From positions 1,798,001 through 1,862,000 of the forward strand of contig JAWWNJ010000009.1 of the NCBI GenBank assembly GCA_037176885.1: a stretch of DNA of 64,000 bases. The letters run 5' to 3'. Positions 37,165 to 49,090 of this stretch are shown here, piece after piece. Every line of letters begins with the position of its first letter. The first letter of the stretch is position 1. Source of the DNA: Favolaschia claudopus. Taxonomy: Eukaryota > Basidiomycota > Agaricomycetes > Agaricales > Mycenaceae. The notes beneath the pieces are model-generated. The model made no database searches and was not told where the DNA came from. It worked only from the letters and a program-made list of their open reading frames with translations. The position numbers and the translations under genes were made by a program.

Positions 37165-38184
37165 TTGTTTGTGTTCACTTCAATCTGCCATATGTTGTAC
37201 TGTATGAATGTCCGTTTGAAATCGTATTACTGAACTTCGGGGTAGAGCGATCTATAAACATCGTTTGGCTTTGTCAGAAGATGAATGTGGAGGACGGACT
37301 TTCGGTCAGCCTGTCGCCATGAATGGTGTGAAAGCGAGGGAAGCGCCGCTGTGTAAACTCTAGGAAGTCGTCGACTAGTATTTTCGATCATCAGTATTGA
37401 ACGATACCGAGGAACCTTCTTACTGTCCTTTGAGTCAGCAAAACTTGAACTCGGACAAGCTAATGGTTCAACTTTGGCCCGGGTGACTTCGATGAGTGTG
37501 GATTGATACAATGATAGAGCGGTGACTGAACCCAGCCTTGACGTCAGGGAATGTTGAAGCTGGCATTCTTGACCATTGAATGCCACCTGCAGACAACTTC
37601 CTTTTCATCCGCAATCTACATCACAGAACTCGGCATTTAGTATGATTTGCCGATCGAGTCGGTAAAGAGGTCGGTTGTTGGGCGGTTCTCCTCCGAAATT
37701 CGCCATTTGCCCGCCAACGGACAAATAGTCCTATGAAAGTTCCGGACGTTGCACATCCCAGTGACTGGCGCCTCACGGGATGCTGGCGGAACGCCGCTCG
37801 AAGAATCGGCGGCGTCGTGGGAGTACATTGCCAAAGTTATATCCGTTTTTCCACAACGGCTTGGACATTTGCTCGGTCTGATACGGCGGTTAATTGAAAG
37901 TCCCTGGGTTGAGCGGTTGAACGGTTCAGCAAAACACATTGTGCGGAAGAAAACAAACCGAAAGCAATTCCGTATTGTTCCCGTGACATGAAAAGCTGAC
38001 TGAGCCGCCCGGTGATAGCGACAACCATGCAATACGGAAAATGTCAGCAATCGTTGTCCCTTACTCAGGGCAGCTGTGGTGGGTGGGAGGCCGAGAGAGA
38101 TGCCCGCATTTAATCGGGGCGCTTGTTTGGTGTCAAGATATATGCCATTTCGCTGAGCCTTCCGCCTGCGCGCTCTTCTGTGCT
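37165..38184. other. Intergenic
   Basis: About 1 kb between the coiled-coil gene and the NmrA-like gene. No motif-bearing ORF on either strand. Confidence 0.45.
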
Positions 38185-39180
38185 ATGCACGGCTACTCTT
38201 CTTTCGCTGTATTCGGCTGTGGGCTCATTGGCATGCCGATAGCCCGCGAGCTGCACGCGCGAGGGGCAGGGGTCGTCATTATTGTGCGTCCTGGATCATG
38301 CTCTACCAATGTCCATCAAAAATTGCCCGGAATCGAAGTCTGTGAAGAGGAATACACCGACCATATGGCAATACAGCAGCGCCTCAGAGAAAATGCCGTT
38401 CAAGTGGTTATTTCCACCGTTTCGGCAGCTGCAGTGGACATCCAGAACGATCTGGCTACGATTGCACATGCTGCAGGTGTTCAGCTCTTCGTGCCTTCGG
38501 AATTCGGCGTTGTAACGGATGGGATTGGACACAACAAAGGCCAGACCTGCACATTGGGTGAGGCGGATTTTTAAAAAACTGCTTTGTCGCGAGATTGACA
38601 CAGTTTCAGAACATCTCAAGTCGATTGGATTGCCATTCGCTGTATTTTATGTGAGCTTACTAACAATTCAGGCGACCGTGCTCACCTGAATGGCTCGATA
38701 GGCGGGCTTCTTCATGGAAACCATTCCAGCACTGACTGGACTGAAAGTTAATGGGAAAATCAACGTAATTGGATACGGGAACATGCCTTGTTCCTTCACT
38801 GCGTCGGACGACGTTGCAGGTAACTTGAACTTGAATACAAAAACCATATCCTCAATGCCAGTGAACTAGGTTTTGTAGCCCATGTGCTTACCGTACATCA
38901 TCCAGAAGATATTCTCAATCGAACGTTCCGACTTCAGGGAGACCGATCTACGTTGTCTGACCTTGCTGAAATTTTCCAGACTGAGGTTCGATATGGGGAG
39001 GACATACCAGGTCAAATGGGCGAGGTTTGGAAGCGGATGCAATTAGCGAGTGAGTGTGGGGCAGCAAGTACGGGCTGGAACATTCGACAATGGGCCGAGG
39101 GCGAGGAGAGGGCGGGATGTACGAATTATATGTGGGAAGGACATCAGTGGCAGACTATCAGATCGTTTTTCAGGTTGTGA
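38185..39180 (+). CDS. NmrA-like NAD(P)-binding reductase
   Basis: Atypical short-chain-dehydrogenase fold of the NmrA / isoflavone-reductase-like group. Exons 38185-38557, 38610-38650, 38702-38819 and 38870-39180 give 280 residues. The nucleotide-binding loop is FAVFGCGLIGMPIARELHARG. VVISTVSAAA, LFVPSEFGVVTDG, EHLKSIGLPFAVFYAGFF and the later INVIGYGN and SFTASDDVAGFVAH follow family order. The loop reads GCGLIG rather than the usual GxTGxxG, which is unusual but close. Members act as redox sensors or small-molecule reductases; the role here is unknown. Confidence 0.82.
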
Positions 39181-40014
39181 GGGGGGCAGAATTTTCGAGT
39201 TTGGGTTCCACTGTAATATCTCAGCAATTTTGAATCGGAATTTATTCGACTTCGTTCAGAAAATTCATTTGTCAGAGATGAGAGGACGATCTGGTGGCAA
39301 TATATTCACGTACCATAAGTTGACCATAAGTATTCGCTATTCAAATACTAGCAAATTGTCGAGACGGATTCCTGTACTTGTTATTGAACATATTTCACCG
39401 CGCAATGTGTTCGACCCAGAGTGTAATGGGCGTGAACGGCGGGATCAGCTGTGTTGCCTTCTCCAAATCTGGTTACGGTCAAGACTCAAGAGTTGCCAAT
39501 TAAACTCTTGAGTCTTGACTTGGCTTGTGAGAATCCTGGCACCGTAGAAAGAATAGCTCGCCTGGAAAGACACGAGTGAGTTTATGTCTCGTTACTCGTG
39601 CTGTTCCGAGTGGTTGGCTGCTCGGCCGCGCCGCGACTTGTGAATTGCAGCGCTCCGAGGGACCGAGTCCGAGTCGGTTTTTTACACAACTTGGTTTCAG
39701 CCAGATGCTCGCCTCCTTTGGCGAGGTGGTAGTTGCCTGAATGAGGTTTAAGCAACGGTGGGAGCGAAGGGGATGAAGATACTCAAAAGATACCTTCAAG
39801 TTCGTAAACTTGAAGAGACGCGTAAGCATCAATTTGGGCGGTTCCGCAAAATGAGTCACGTCTGTCACACTCACGAGGATGTGACTACCGTGTCTCGCTT
39901 TCTCCCATCTCCACCTCCCTCAGTGTCGTCGTCGAAGACGAGGAAGAGCCCTCGGCACGGCCGACGACGAGCTTCGCTATCGATATCCGCCTTTCTTTTA
40001 TGATTAATTAAACT
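39181..40014. other. Intergenic with a strong hairpin
   Basis: No gene supported. It contains the perfect inverted repeat described separately and the Rad4 leader. Confidence 0.45.
39478..39519. repeat. Perfect 17-bp inverted repeat, 8-nt loop
   Basis: Arms GTCAAGACTCAAGAGTT (39478-39494) and its exact complement (39503-39519). It could form a stem-loop in either strand. It sits in an intergenic region 3' of the NmrA-like gene. Confidence 0.8.
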
Positions 40015-43000
40015 ATGTCTGCCAATGGCCTTGATGAGAGCGACTCCGAGGGAGAATGGGAGGAAATCCTTGTTCCCGAGCAAGAACAAGCCCTAGAAAT
40101 CACAATAACAACTCGCCAAGCACAACCCAAGTCCGTCCGGTGGCCAACCTGCGGTTCTATGACTCATTCGTTGCAGAAAGTCGCAGTCGACCGCCGCAGA
40201 CCGACTTCTTCGTACGAATTGTCACAAGCTGCACACTCTCGCTCTTTTGACGAACGGTTGGGTCCGGAATAAGTGGATTAATGATAAGCTGCTTCAAGTG
40301 AGTATGTTGACGATCGTACAAAGATTCAGAAGCTCATAATAATAGGCAAGGTTATTGTCCTTGACGCCGCTTTCTCTACAGACGTCTTTCGCCATGATCC
40401 ACAAGTCTCGCGTCCCCGACCAGCACAAACGTGGCCGCATGTTTGAGACCGCCATGAACAATCTCGTCTCTTGGTGGACTCGAGAATTTTTCGACGTCAC
40501 ATTCGAAGGGCACCTCCGCAACAGAACTTTCGAGGCAGTCGCCAAGTCTATGGCCGTTATGGACGAACTGCCCGACACAGAAACTCTGCAAGAAGTGCTG
40601 GACGACGAGGGCGAGCTTATCAAAGGTCCGAAGAGCTTGATGAAGCATACCCTGATGCAAAAGGGCTCTCGTGATACCAGCGCCCAACTCTTCACAGCTC
40701 TCTGTCGTGCACTGAATATACCAGCAAGATTGGTAGTCAGTCTTCAAAGCCTCCCGTGGCAATCCGGAAAACCGAAACCAAATTACAAGGCCAAACGGAA
40801 GGCTGAGGAATCGGGAGAAGACGTCAAAGGCAAAGGCAAAGCGAAAGCGAAACCCGATTCCGGGACATTCACAGGCGAAGGTCAACGTCTTGACGGTGGG
40901 GACGTCTCCGAAAAAAGCGAAAAGGCAAAGGGTAAAGAAAAGGCTCAGCCCAAGATCAAGCTGCGCAACAGTCGACCTCAAGGCAACGTCCTGGGCAGCG
41001 AAGCTTCAAGCTCGACATCCCAGCTAGGTATTATCTGCTTTTTCTGCTGTCTCCGTGGATGCTGATCGGTCTCAGACCCAGTCACCACTCCTCCCGTATT
41101 CTGGACAGAGGTCTTCTCTCGTCCCGACGGCCGTTGGTTCCCTGTAGATCCCGTCCGTGGCACCGTCAACCAGACCCACGCATTCGACCCGTCCTTCACC
41201 AACGCATACGGCGGCCCCTCCACAGCAGGCCCGACTTCCGCGTATGCACGGAACTCCAGTGGAGCCCCGCCTCCCAACGCCAAAGCCATCACCAAGACGC
41301 GAATGGACAACCGGATGGTGTACGTTCTTGCTTTTGAAGAGGACGGGTACGCGCGCGACGTCACACAGCGGTATGCACGACAGTATGCTGCAAAGGTGGC
41401 GAAATTGCAGGGTGGCTCGAAAGAGCGGCGGAGCGGGCGTGCGGAGTGGTGGGATCTTGTCGTCGAAGGTGTCCGACGACCCTATCGTTTAGTGTGTTTC
41501 TTAGTTTTGTTTTCCCGCGGCCCCAGCTTACGCGAATCAGCACCGCGATGATGTCGAGGATGCAGAGCTTAATGCAGCCCAGTTGCACGAGGGGATGCCG
41601 ACCACGATGTCGGGGTTCAAGGACCATCCAGTGTATGTCTGCTCAGACCTTCCTTTCCCCTTCACGGTTGATAACAAATTACAGATACGTCCTAGTGCGC
41701 CATCTCAATTCGACCCAGACCATTCACCCCCCGCCGCCGCAAACGAGAGAGCTGGGCAAGTTTCGAGGCGAGCCGGTATACCCGCGGTCAGCGGTGGTGT
41801 CACTCAAGACGGCGGAGAATTGGATGCGCAGTGAGGGTAGGCAGATCAAGGAGGGCGAACAGCCACTCAGGTGGGGGAAGATGAAGGCAAGCACTATTGG
41901 ACGAATGCGGGAGATGGAGATCATGCGTGAGGGGCTGCGCGACCGAGCTGAGGCTGCGGGTATCGGCGGCCTCGGTGCAAAGAAGATCGGGGAGGAGGAG
42001 GTCATGCAGGGGCTGTATGCATGGTCACAGACGGAGCTCTATGTTCCCGACCCTATCGTCGATGTTAGTGCCAGCTTCTCTCTCTCCTTTTCCGATGTAG
42101 GTTGCTGGACTGACAAGCAACCTTTGCAGGGCGTAATCCCGAAGAATAATTTCGGAAATATCGATTTATATACACCTTCAATGCTGCCCGCAGGCGCGGT
42201 ACATCTGCCGTGTGAGTTGGCCGCTTTCTCACTCGCTAGCCTGCCGACCAATTTTTCTCTCCTATAGTCAAAGGCATCACTAAGATAGCCAAGCAGCTTG
42301 GATTCGATTATGCCGAAGCAGTAGTAAGACCCATTTATTGCGATGTTGCAATAAAGTTGCTGATGAATCTTTTCAGACGGGCTTCGAATTCAAGAGCCGA
42401 CGCGCAACACCGATTACTAAAGGCATAGTCGTTGCTGCAGAGAACGAGTCAGCTGTGTTGGAGGCCTATTGGGAAGCCCAGCATGATGCCGCCGAAAAAG
42501 CTAGAGCGAAGAAACGAGAACAAGTGCTAAAGCGGTGGCAAAGACTCGTTCATGGGCTGCGAATACGCCGGGATTTACAAGATGAGTACAAGGATAGGCA
42601 GCCAGTAAACACCGGAGAGCTGGGAGAGGTTCGTACGCTCTTCTGGAACCTTGATCCCTACCTTATAAGCGAATCAATGTGCAGGACGTGGCGGTCCTAC
42701 CTGGCCTGGTAGTAGGCGGTGGTGGTTTCGTTGAGGGAGCAGACGACGTTGTGCAGGCGTATCAGCTACCCCGATACCAGCATGTCAATCTTCCGATTCA
42801 TCCCGGCCTTGGGGCCAGCTCCGCCGGGCCGTCGGGAGCCGTCTCCGAGAGCGAAGCAGCTGCGGAGCAGGTAACTTATAATTTGGAGACTATGGCGGTC
42901 GAGGATGTCGAGGAAGATGTTGGAATGGAGGAGGCGCCGCCCGCACCGGGATCCGGCCTGAAGCTGAAGAGTATGGCCGAGCTTGCAGAAGAAACGACGG

Positions 43001-43446
43001 CTCGGCTGCGCAAAGAGTTTGCAAGGCATGACAAGGGTGTCGATGACGATGTGGAGATGTTGCCACTGCCAGCTCCCTCAATCTCGACAGCAGCAGGGAA
43101 AGCGAAGATCAAGAAGGCTCAGCAGGCGAAGTCGACTCGAGCTCCTTCTGCGCAGAATCAGACAAGAGCGAAGGGGAAGGGGGCTCCTGTTGCGCGTCGC
43201 CCGTCTGTTAGGAAGAGGCGGAGGAAAGAAGATAGTGGGTCGGAATCGGATTTATCGGATGACGGGAACGAGAATGAGGATGAGGACGAGCCGTCACCTG
43301 CTAAGCGAGTGAAGGCCAGTCATGCAGCTGCTGTTCCTACTGCGACGACTGGCAGGACTCTCAGACCACGACGGACAAAAACGCAGGCGGAGGTGGAGGA
43401 AGAGACGCAGCAGGAACGGGCGTATCGAAGGGCGGTCAGAGATTAA
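40015..43446 (+). CDS. rad4: Rad4/XPC nucleotide excision repair protein
   Basis: Damage-recognition factor that opens distorted DNA in nucleotide excision repair (nuclear, with Rad23). Ten exons (40015-40130, 40177-40297, 40346-41027, 41076-41491, 41541-41632, 41685-42063, 42130-42211, 42268-42323, 42377-42628, 42685-43446) give 985 residues. An acidic start (ESDSEGEWEE) leads to the transglutaminase-like domain (DRLLRTNCHKLHTLALL, NGWVRNKWIND, GSRDTSAQLFTALCRALNIPARLV, VFWTEVF, GRWFPVDPVRG, YVLAFEEDGYARDVTQRY), interrupted by a Lys-rich loop as in other XPCs. The beta-hairpin domains follow (MPTTMSGFKDHPVYVLVRHL; YPRSAVVSLKTAENWMREG-type; VPKNNFGNIDLYTPSMLP-type near 42140; ITKIAKQLGFDYAEAVTGFEF). 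The tail is basic/acidic and carries likely nuclear localisation signals. It is convergent with TRM61. Confidence 0.95.
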
Positions 43447-43550
43447 GATAGCTGTAAAATCATTGCTAGTGTACCACTCAAATATCCTACATTGTATCTG
43501 GAGCTAATAGCAGTGTATTTCAGCTGTTGTTTCTCAACAGGTCAGAGACA

Positions 43551-44998
43551 TTAAAAACCTTGTGATGGAGAAACCTCTTGAGCTGCGGTAGGCGCGACCG
43601 GCGAAATTGGGATAGGTGGAAGAAGGGTTGCGAACGTGAGGTAAGAGGTGTGCCCCCGGACCTCAGGGATAGTTTTCGAAAGGCTGATTTTCGCAGGGGT
43701 GGCAGCTGGTGCAGCGGACTCCTCCAAAGCATCGTCCATCATGTCCTCATCGTCTGTCTTCAGCCTTTTTCCGTTCCCGGAATCCTCACCATCGGCGGCA
43801 AGAGGCACCTCCTGCTCGCCATCACTACTAGTGCGCTTGCGTTTTTCGCCATGCGGATCGTTATTGTTGTTGCTGTTATGGCGTTGGCCCGCGGCAATTT
43901 GACGCAGACGCTTGATTTCGCGTATGCCTTCGGCTTTTTTTAACTTGTCTGCGACGTCGTTGATGGATTGAAGGACGGGGATGGGGGAGACGTCCTGCGG
44001 GCGGACTAGGGTTTCGTACATCGTAATATCTTTCCTAAAGATCAGAGGGTATTCATGCCGGAAGAGGAGAGAATATACCAGAGAATCCGGCATCGTTGAG
44101 GGCGCTCACGGTGCGCAGGACTTGTTCCATGCAGGGGCTGAAACAGCAGATTCGCGTGGTGCGGTCTTTCTGTCATAGCTGAGTCTGAATCGCAATTCAA
44201 AGGCATTATATTGGTACGCACCCGCAATGCCTGTTTGGCGTGCTCGATGGCATCCCAGGGAGCGGGCAGATCAAGGAAGACTAAACAATGGTGAGATGTG
44301 GAATGCCTTTGATTCTCGGCTTACCCGAGTCGACTGTGTCCGTCAGATTGAAGCCGTCCTTACATACGTTCTGATGGGCCAGGGTAACGATGTCTGACAT
44401 TCCATGCTGCGCAAATTCCTCTCTTTGTTGTCCGAATGAGTGAACGAATGAAGACGAGCAAGCAATCTTACTTCGCTTTTTTGGCTCGCGCTTCATGGAA
44501 CTCATAGGACCAAAGGTGGCCTGAGGAGCCAATTGAGCGTGCGACGGAATGCGAAAACGATCCTGACCCCGTCCCTGAGCGAAAAGTAAGCAGATACCAA
44601 GCAGCCCATGCATGACAGACGCACCAGCTTCAATCACACGACTGCCTCTGCGGATATCCAAATACGAGATAATCAGAGATATATCGGCGATATACAAGAT
44701 TTGAGTCCGATGAGGAAGAGCAAGAGTCCAAAGCTCGGGTGTAGGTCGAAGGACATGGATGAATCCCTTCCCTGTCCGAGAGCCTACTTTTGAGCCATAT
44801 GGCATGCCAACGAAGTCTGAATGCCGGTAGTTGCCAAATTTGCTGTTGAAGTCTTTTCCTGGAGTGACTACCAGAGGCTGGACAAGTTCCCGAGTCTACA
44901 AGCGTCCGATTATGCCTTGACATATCAAAACAGATAAAACTTGCGAGCCAGATAATGACGGTGTCCCCGTCAGCTATTTCGCGAGCAGTAGACCACAT
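43551..44998 (-). CDS. trm61: tRNA (adenine-58-N1)-methyltransferase catalytic subunit
   Basis: Trm61/Gcd14, the SAM-binding subunit that makes m1A58 in tRNA together with Trm6, in the nucleus. Start [18 protein letters not shown] (44998-44945), then [56 protein letters not shown] motif [29 protein letters not shown], the catalytic-loop [12 protein letters not shown], and [14 protein letters not shown]. The tail is Asn- and charge-rich. The first intron (44944-44896) has a GC donor with a perfect GCAAGT consensus; using GT there is impossible in frame. It shares a 232-bp promoter with the RecQ gene. Confidence 0.94.
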
Positions 44999-45112
44999 CG
45001 TAGGGGAAGTTGAGAGAAAGAAGAAGATATGAGTGGTAAGCGGTCAAGGGTTATGTCCGAAATGCAAAGGGAAAGGTGAGGATGTCAGGATGAGGGTGAA
45101 AAGGAGCCAAAG

Positions 45113-45126
45113 GTTAGGGTTAGGGT
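45113..45126. promoter_or_regulatory. Interstitial telomeric repeat in a bidirectional promoter
   Basis: GGTTAGGGTTAGGG, two telomere-type TTAGGG units, 105 bp upstream of the RecQ start and 115 bp upstream of the TRM61 start. TTAGGG-binding factors such as Tbf1/Tay1/Teb1 use such double repeats as promoter elements in fungi; binding here is inferred. Confidence 0.55.
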
Positions 45127-45131
45127 CAAGT

Positions 45132-45145
45132 CACACGCGCGTGTG
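45132..45145. promoter_or_regulatory. Perfect palindrome CACACGCGCGTGTG
   Basis: 14-bp palindrome just after the TTAGGG repeat, followed by a second dyad (GTCACATGCTGTGAC, about 45152-45166). It lies in the RecQ/TRM61 shared promoter. A dimeric factor site is plausible but unproven. Confidence 0.35.
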
Positions 45146-45230
45146 GTCACCGTCACATGCTGTGACCTTCCACCTTTCTCCCATCTCCTTCTGCTGCGAC
45201 GCGTGGAATACCGTCATACGAGCGGCGGAG

Positions 45231-48200
45231 ATGGATCTGGACTCTGACTCTGAATTTCCGGCATCTCTAGCCTCAGAAGACCGCGTGCCTGAGTACAGCT
45301 CCTCCGCTCTTCACACCCCGCCACCTGTGGCATATACAAACCTCGCTGGTCCCAGCCACACAAAAGCTAAAACCTTGAGGCGGGAACCGAGTGGACTTGT
45401 AGATTGTCATCGGTATCGTATTCATATCTTCACGCTTGCCTCTCCACTAATGCCCTTGTCAGTGTTCTCACAAAGAGTCAGCCACCGTGACTCGATTTCG
45501 AACTCAAGCTCACTCTTGTAATAGCATTCGGGCATGCGGATTATAAAGGAAAGCAGCGCGAAGTTGTAGAGGCTGCGGTTCGAGGTTGGCGACGTTGCGT
45601 TGTGGCTCAGTTATATGCTCAAAGCACCGTGCCACGCAGGCGCGGACGTCTTCGTACTTGCTCCGACTGGCATGGGAAAAGTATGATCTGTCCTACATAC
45701 ATACTCCTTGAAAAGGCTCACTATCTCGCCCGCAGAGCTTATGCTTCCAAGTCCCGGCCGTCGCTGAAATGGTACCCATAATCTTCCGACTCTGATATCA
45801 GCTGTTTGCTCAACTTCTGCGCTAGCATGGCGTCACAATTGTGGTCTCTCCTCTACTTGGTTTGCGCATTTCTCTTTCTTTCACTGTTTCATGGCTGACC
45901 GGCCCTAGCGTTGATGAAAAATCGTCCGTGGTTACTCACTCGGCCTATCTACCAGCTGTCTGCTAATTCGTATGAAGAGGTATCTGGGTTACGAGAGAAG
46001 AACGTGGCTGTAGCCGCCTTGACTTCGGAAACGTCGCAAATAGAGAAACGAAACGTTCGCTATCTAGATTTTCTTCCGTGTTTGAAGTTGACGTTCAGTT
46101 AGATAATCACAGATCTATCCTCTGGACACCCCGTCAACCGCCTGCTCTACATTACCCCAGAAAAGCTATGCACTGCAGAATTCATGCAGCTTTTGACCAC
46201 GATCTATGAGCAGAAAGAATTGAACAGGCTAGTCGTGGACGAGGTATGCCTGTCATTCCGGTTGAAAATCGTGATTGACAATGAATGTGCATTAACTTTA
46301 GGCACATTGCATTTCGGTCCGTGTCTGGAAGCTTCTCAACATCCAACTCACAACGCACAGGAATGGGGCCACGACTTTCGAGGGGAGTACAGGCGGCTCG
46401 GTATCTTCGACAGAGATTTGAAGACATTCCAATCATGGCGTTGACTGCAACAGCTACCCCTTCGTGTGTCTCTAGGAGAAACTTATTTGCCAGATTTTTT
46501 TTCGCTCACAGTTCACAGCGTACAACGCGATATTATACGTTCTCTGGGACTGAGCGAGGACCATCTCGTGAAGGTTGTGCACCCTTTCAACCGAGCGAAT
46601 CTCTATTATGAAGTCGGCAATTCCATTATTGGTTCGACCAACTAATCAGACCGTTACAGGTACAATACATGTCGACACCGAATCCTGCTGCCCAGATGGC
46701 CGAGATCTGTGACTACATTTTCAGTCTCCATCAGCGAAGGGGAAGACCTTCATCCGGTATCATCTACTGTAGAACTCGCGCCTCGTGTGACGAACTATCC
46801 GCTTTTTTGAGAGGCAAGGGTTTGAATTCTCGTCCGTATCATCGTGGACTCCCGTATGTACACTCTCTTCCATTGTGTCAACGCTAATCACACCCCGTTA
46901 GTTCTGCGACACTTGATAAAACGCTGAAAGACTGGACTCGAGGTGGTAGCGGAGCTGGAGGTGTCGATGTCGTGTGTGCGACGATTGCTTTTGGACTCGG
47001 CATTGATAAGGTTTGGCGACGCATCCATTTTCACAATAAACGAGCTAGAAATCGAAGCAGGGCGATGTTCGGTACATCATTCATTATGACCTTCCGAAAA
47101 GTCTGGAAGGTACGTTCCGCCATTCTTCTTGTGCTCGGGCGCTTCTCACCATGATAAGGGTATTACCAAGAGACAGGTGAGTTTCATTTCGTACATTGAT
47201 GAGCACTAGACTGAATTTCCAAAGGCCGAGCTGGACGGGATGGATCGGTAAGTTGGTTGCTTGGTGTTACAGCTACGTAGTCGAACTAACTACCTCCAGC
47301 CTTCGAAATGCATCCTCTACTACTGTTCGCCCCCCTTCAGTTTCATTCCTTGTCAACTAAACGTTATGTTCTAGCTCGTGAAGACGTTGTTCGCGTCAAG
47401 CGCTGGGTAAAGCAGTCCCTTTCGAAACGAACCAATGCCGCTGAGAGGGCTTCCGGGCCAGAACCAAGCCAGCGTGCGTTGGACAGTCTAACGTCGGTGA
47501 GTGTCGAAGCTTATAACTATCTGAGCGTGACTCAGAGGTCTTTTTCATCTGTTAGCTGCTCCAATTTGCAGAAAGCACCAAGATATGTCGACATGTCGTG
47601 AGTTTCTCGAGTTGGTTTCCTAACAAATTCTCAGCTAGAACTGTTGGTTCAGGCGATTTGTCGATATTTTGGGAAGCCATCGATTTGGACGACAAGGAAG
47701 TCGTTGGGAAATATTGCAACAAGATGTGTGATGTTCGTCCAAACTTACATATGCTCGTTTTCTAGACTGTCCGTTTACTTTCCTCCCATCAGATCTGCAA
47801 ATATCCCGAGAAGGTGAAACGGCGATACACCAAATTGTCTTCAGAGGAATATGCAGCATCGCAAGTTCCTGCGTACATCCCACGAGAAGATGACGATGAT
47901 GCTACTCCGCGCGGCGGACCCAGTCGAGCAAATTCCTATAATAACGGCGGCGACGGGAGCTGGCGGAGCAATTTCCGAGACAGACCGGTTCAACAAAATA
48001 ATAAACGGCCCTGGACTGAGCGTGATAACTCTACTGATCGCTATAAGAAATCCAAGACCGCTTCTAGCGGCACACCAACCTATGGTAAAGCTTTAGGTAC
48101 GGATTGAACTCATCGCGGGTCGAATTGATTGACTGACCAGTTTCACTAGTCACGAAAGCGTTCCAGTCTGTGACGAACCTCAAGAAACCGTTCAAATCAC

Positions 48201-48968
48201 CATTTCTTACACCCGGCAATGTCCCTGCGAACGATCCTCCGGCAGATGAGGTCGAGGAGCTACCTATTCGTGCGGCCCCGGCACCGCTACTTTCAGACGA
48301 CGACGACGACGTCGAAATTGTGAGCGAAGATATTGGCTCGAGTTCGAAGAACGTCGAGCGATCTTGTGCGTTTGCTGGCTATAGCTGCTAACGCTTTCAA
48401 ATGCCTGACTCGTTTCATTTCTTGACCTCAGCATCGCCTGTCGACCTCTCTGATGTGGAAATTTCTCTTGATGTTTCTTTTTCGCAGAAGATCGAGGTTT
48501 GTTTCTCTTTTTTTCGTTTGTTCTACAGGAAAGATGAAAACTTTGCGTCCAGGCCGATTTGCGGCATCAAGCAGTCACAGCGATCCTCAAGGCACTTCAC
48601 AAGGTGCTCATGAGCGGTTCCACATCCGACGAGAGGTGGCGATGTTTGGGGCAATCACGGACTGATCGCGAGACTCGGTCCGTATTAGCTTGTGGTCTTC
48701 GTTTATGCCGCTTTCTGCTCATATTCGGTTTCTTAGGACATCGATTCTCAGCGATACTGCGCACTCGCTTGAATTTTCTGTGCATTCAATGTGCAGCACG
48801 AGTGAAGGCTACGGACGTCGTTCGGAGGCGACTGTAGACGCTATTCGTTATTTAGGTAAACATTGGGTGAAGTTGAGTGATTCGAGTCGGCAGCCCGAGG
48901 AGGATGAAGAGTGGGAAGATGCTCAGGCGGTATTGGATTCTCTGAAAGAGGCTTGTGCCAAGGCTTAG
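45231..48968 (+). CDS. RecQ-family ATP-dependent DNA helicase
   Basis: 3'-5' DNA helicase of genome maintenance. The start MDLDSDSEFPAS is preceded by the shared TRM61 promoter. Motifs once introns are removed: FGHADYKGKQREVVEAAV, Walker A VLAPTGMGKSLCFQVPA, VSPLLALMKNQ, LLYITPEKLC, DEAH box [95 protein letters not shown], and the RecQ zinc-binding cysteines (CRHVAICRYF and YCNKMCDIC). A long charged, low-complexity C-terminal region follows. There are about 20 short exons; the one completing DEAH is 15 nt (from about 46302). Exon limits beyond 48600 and the join near 45420-45534 are tentative. The gene is 122 bp upstream of the MFS 2 start on the same strand. Confidence 0.9.
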
Positions 48969-49090
48969 TTATTTTTTTATTCGTTTTCAACCATCGGCCG
49001 ACGAAGCCCGAATTCTCTCCACAAGTTGAACTCATGTCAGCTCAAGTGTCGGCAATGATTTTCGTCATTCCAACTTGACTCACGACGGCC

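Noticed and set aside
39500..39874. 124-codon minus-strand ORF
   Set aside because: It covers the hairpin and the Rad4 upstream region, with no motif.
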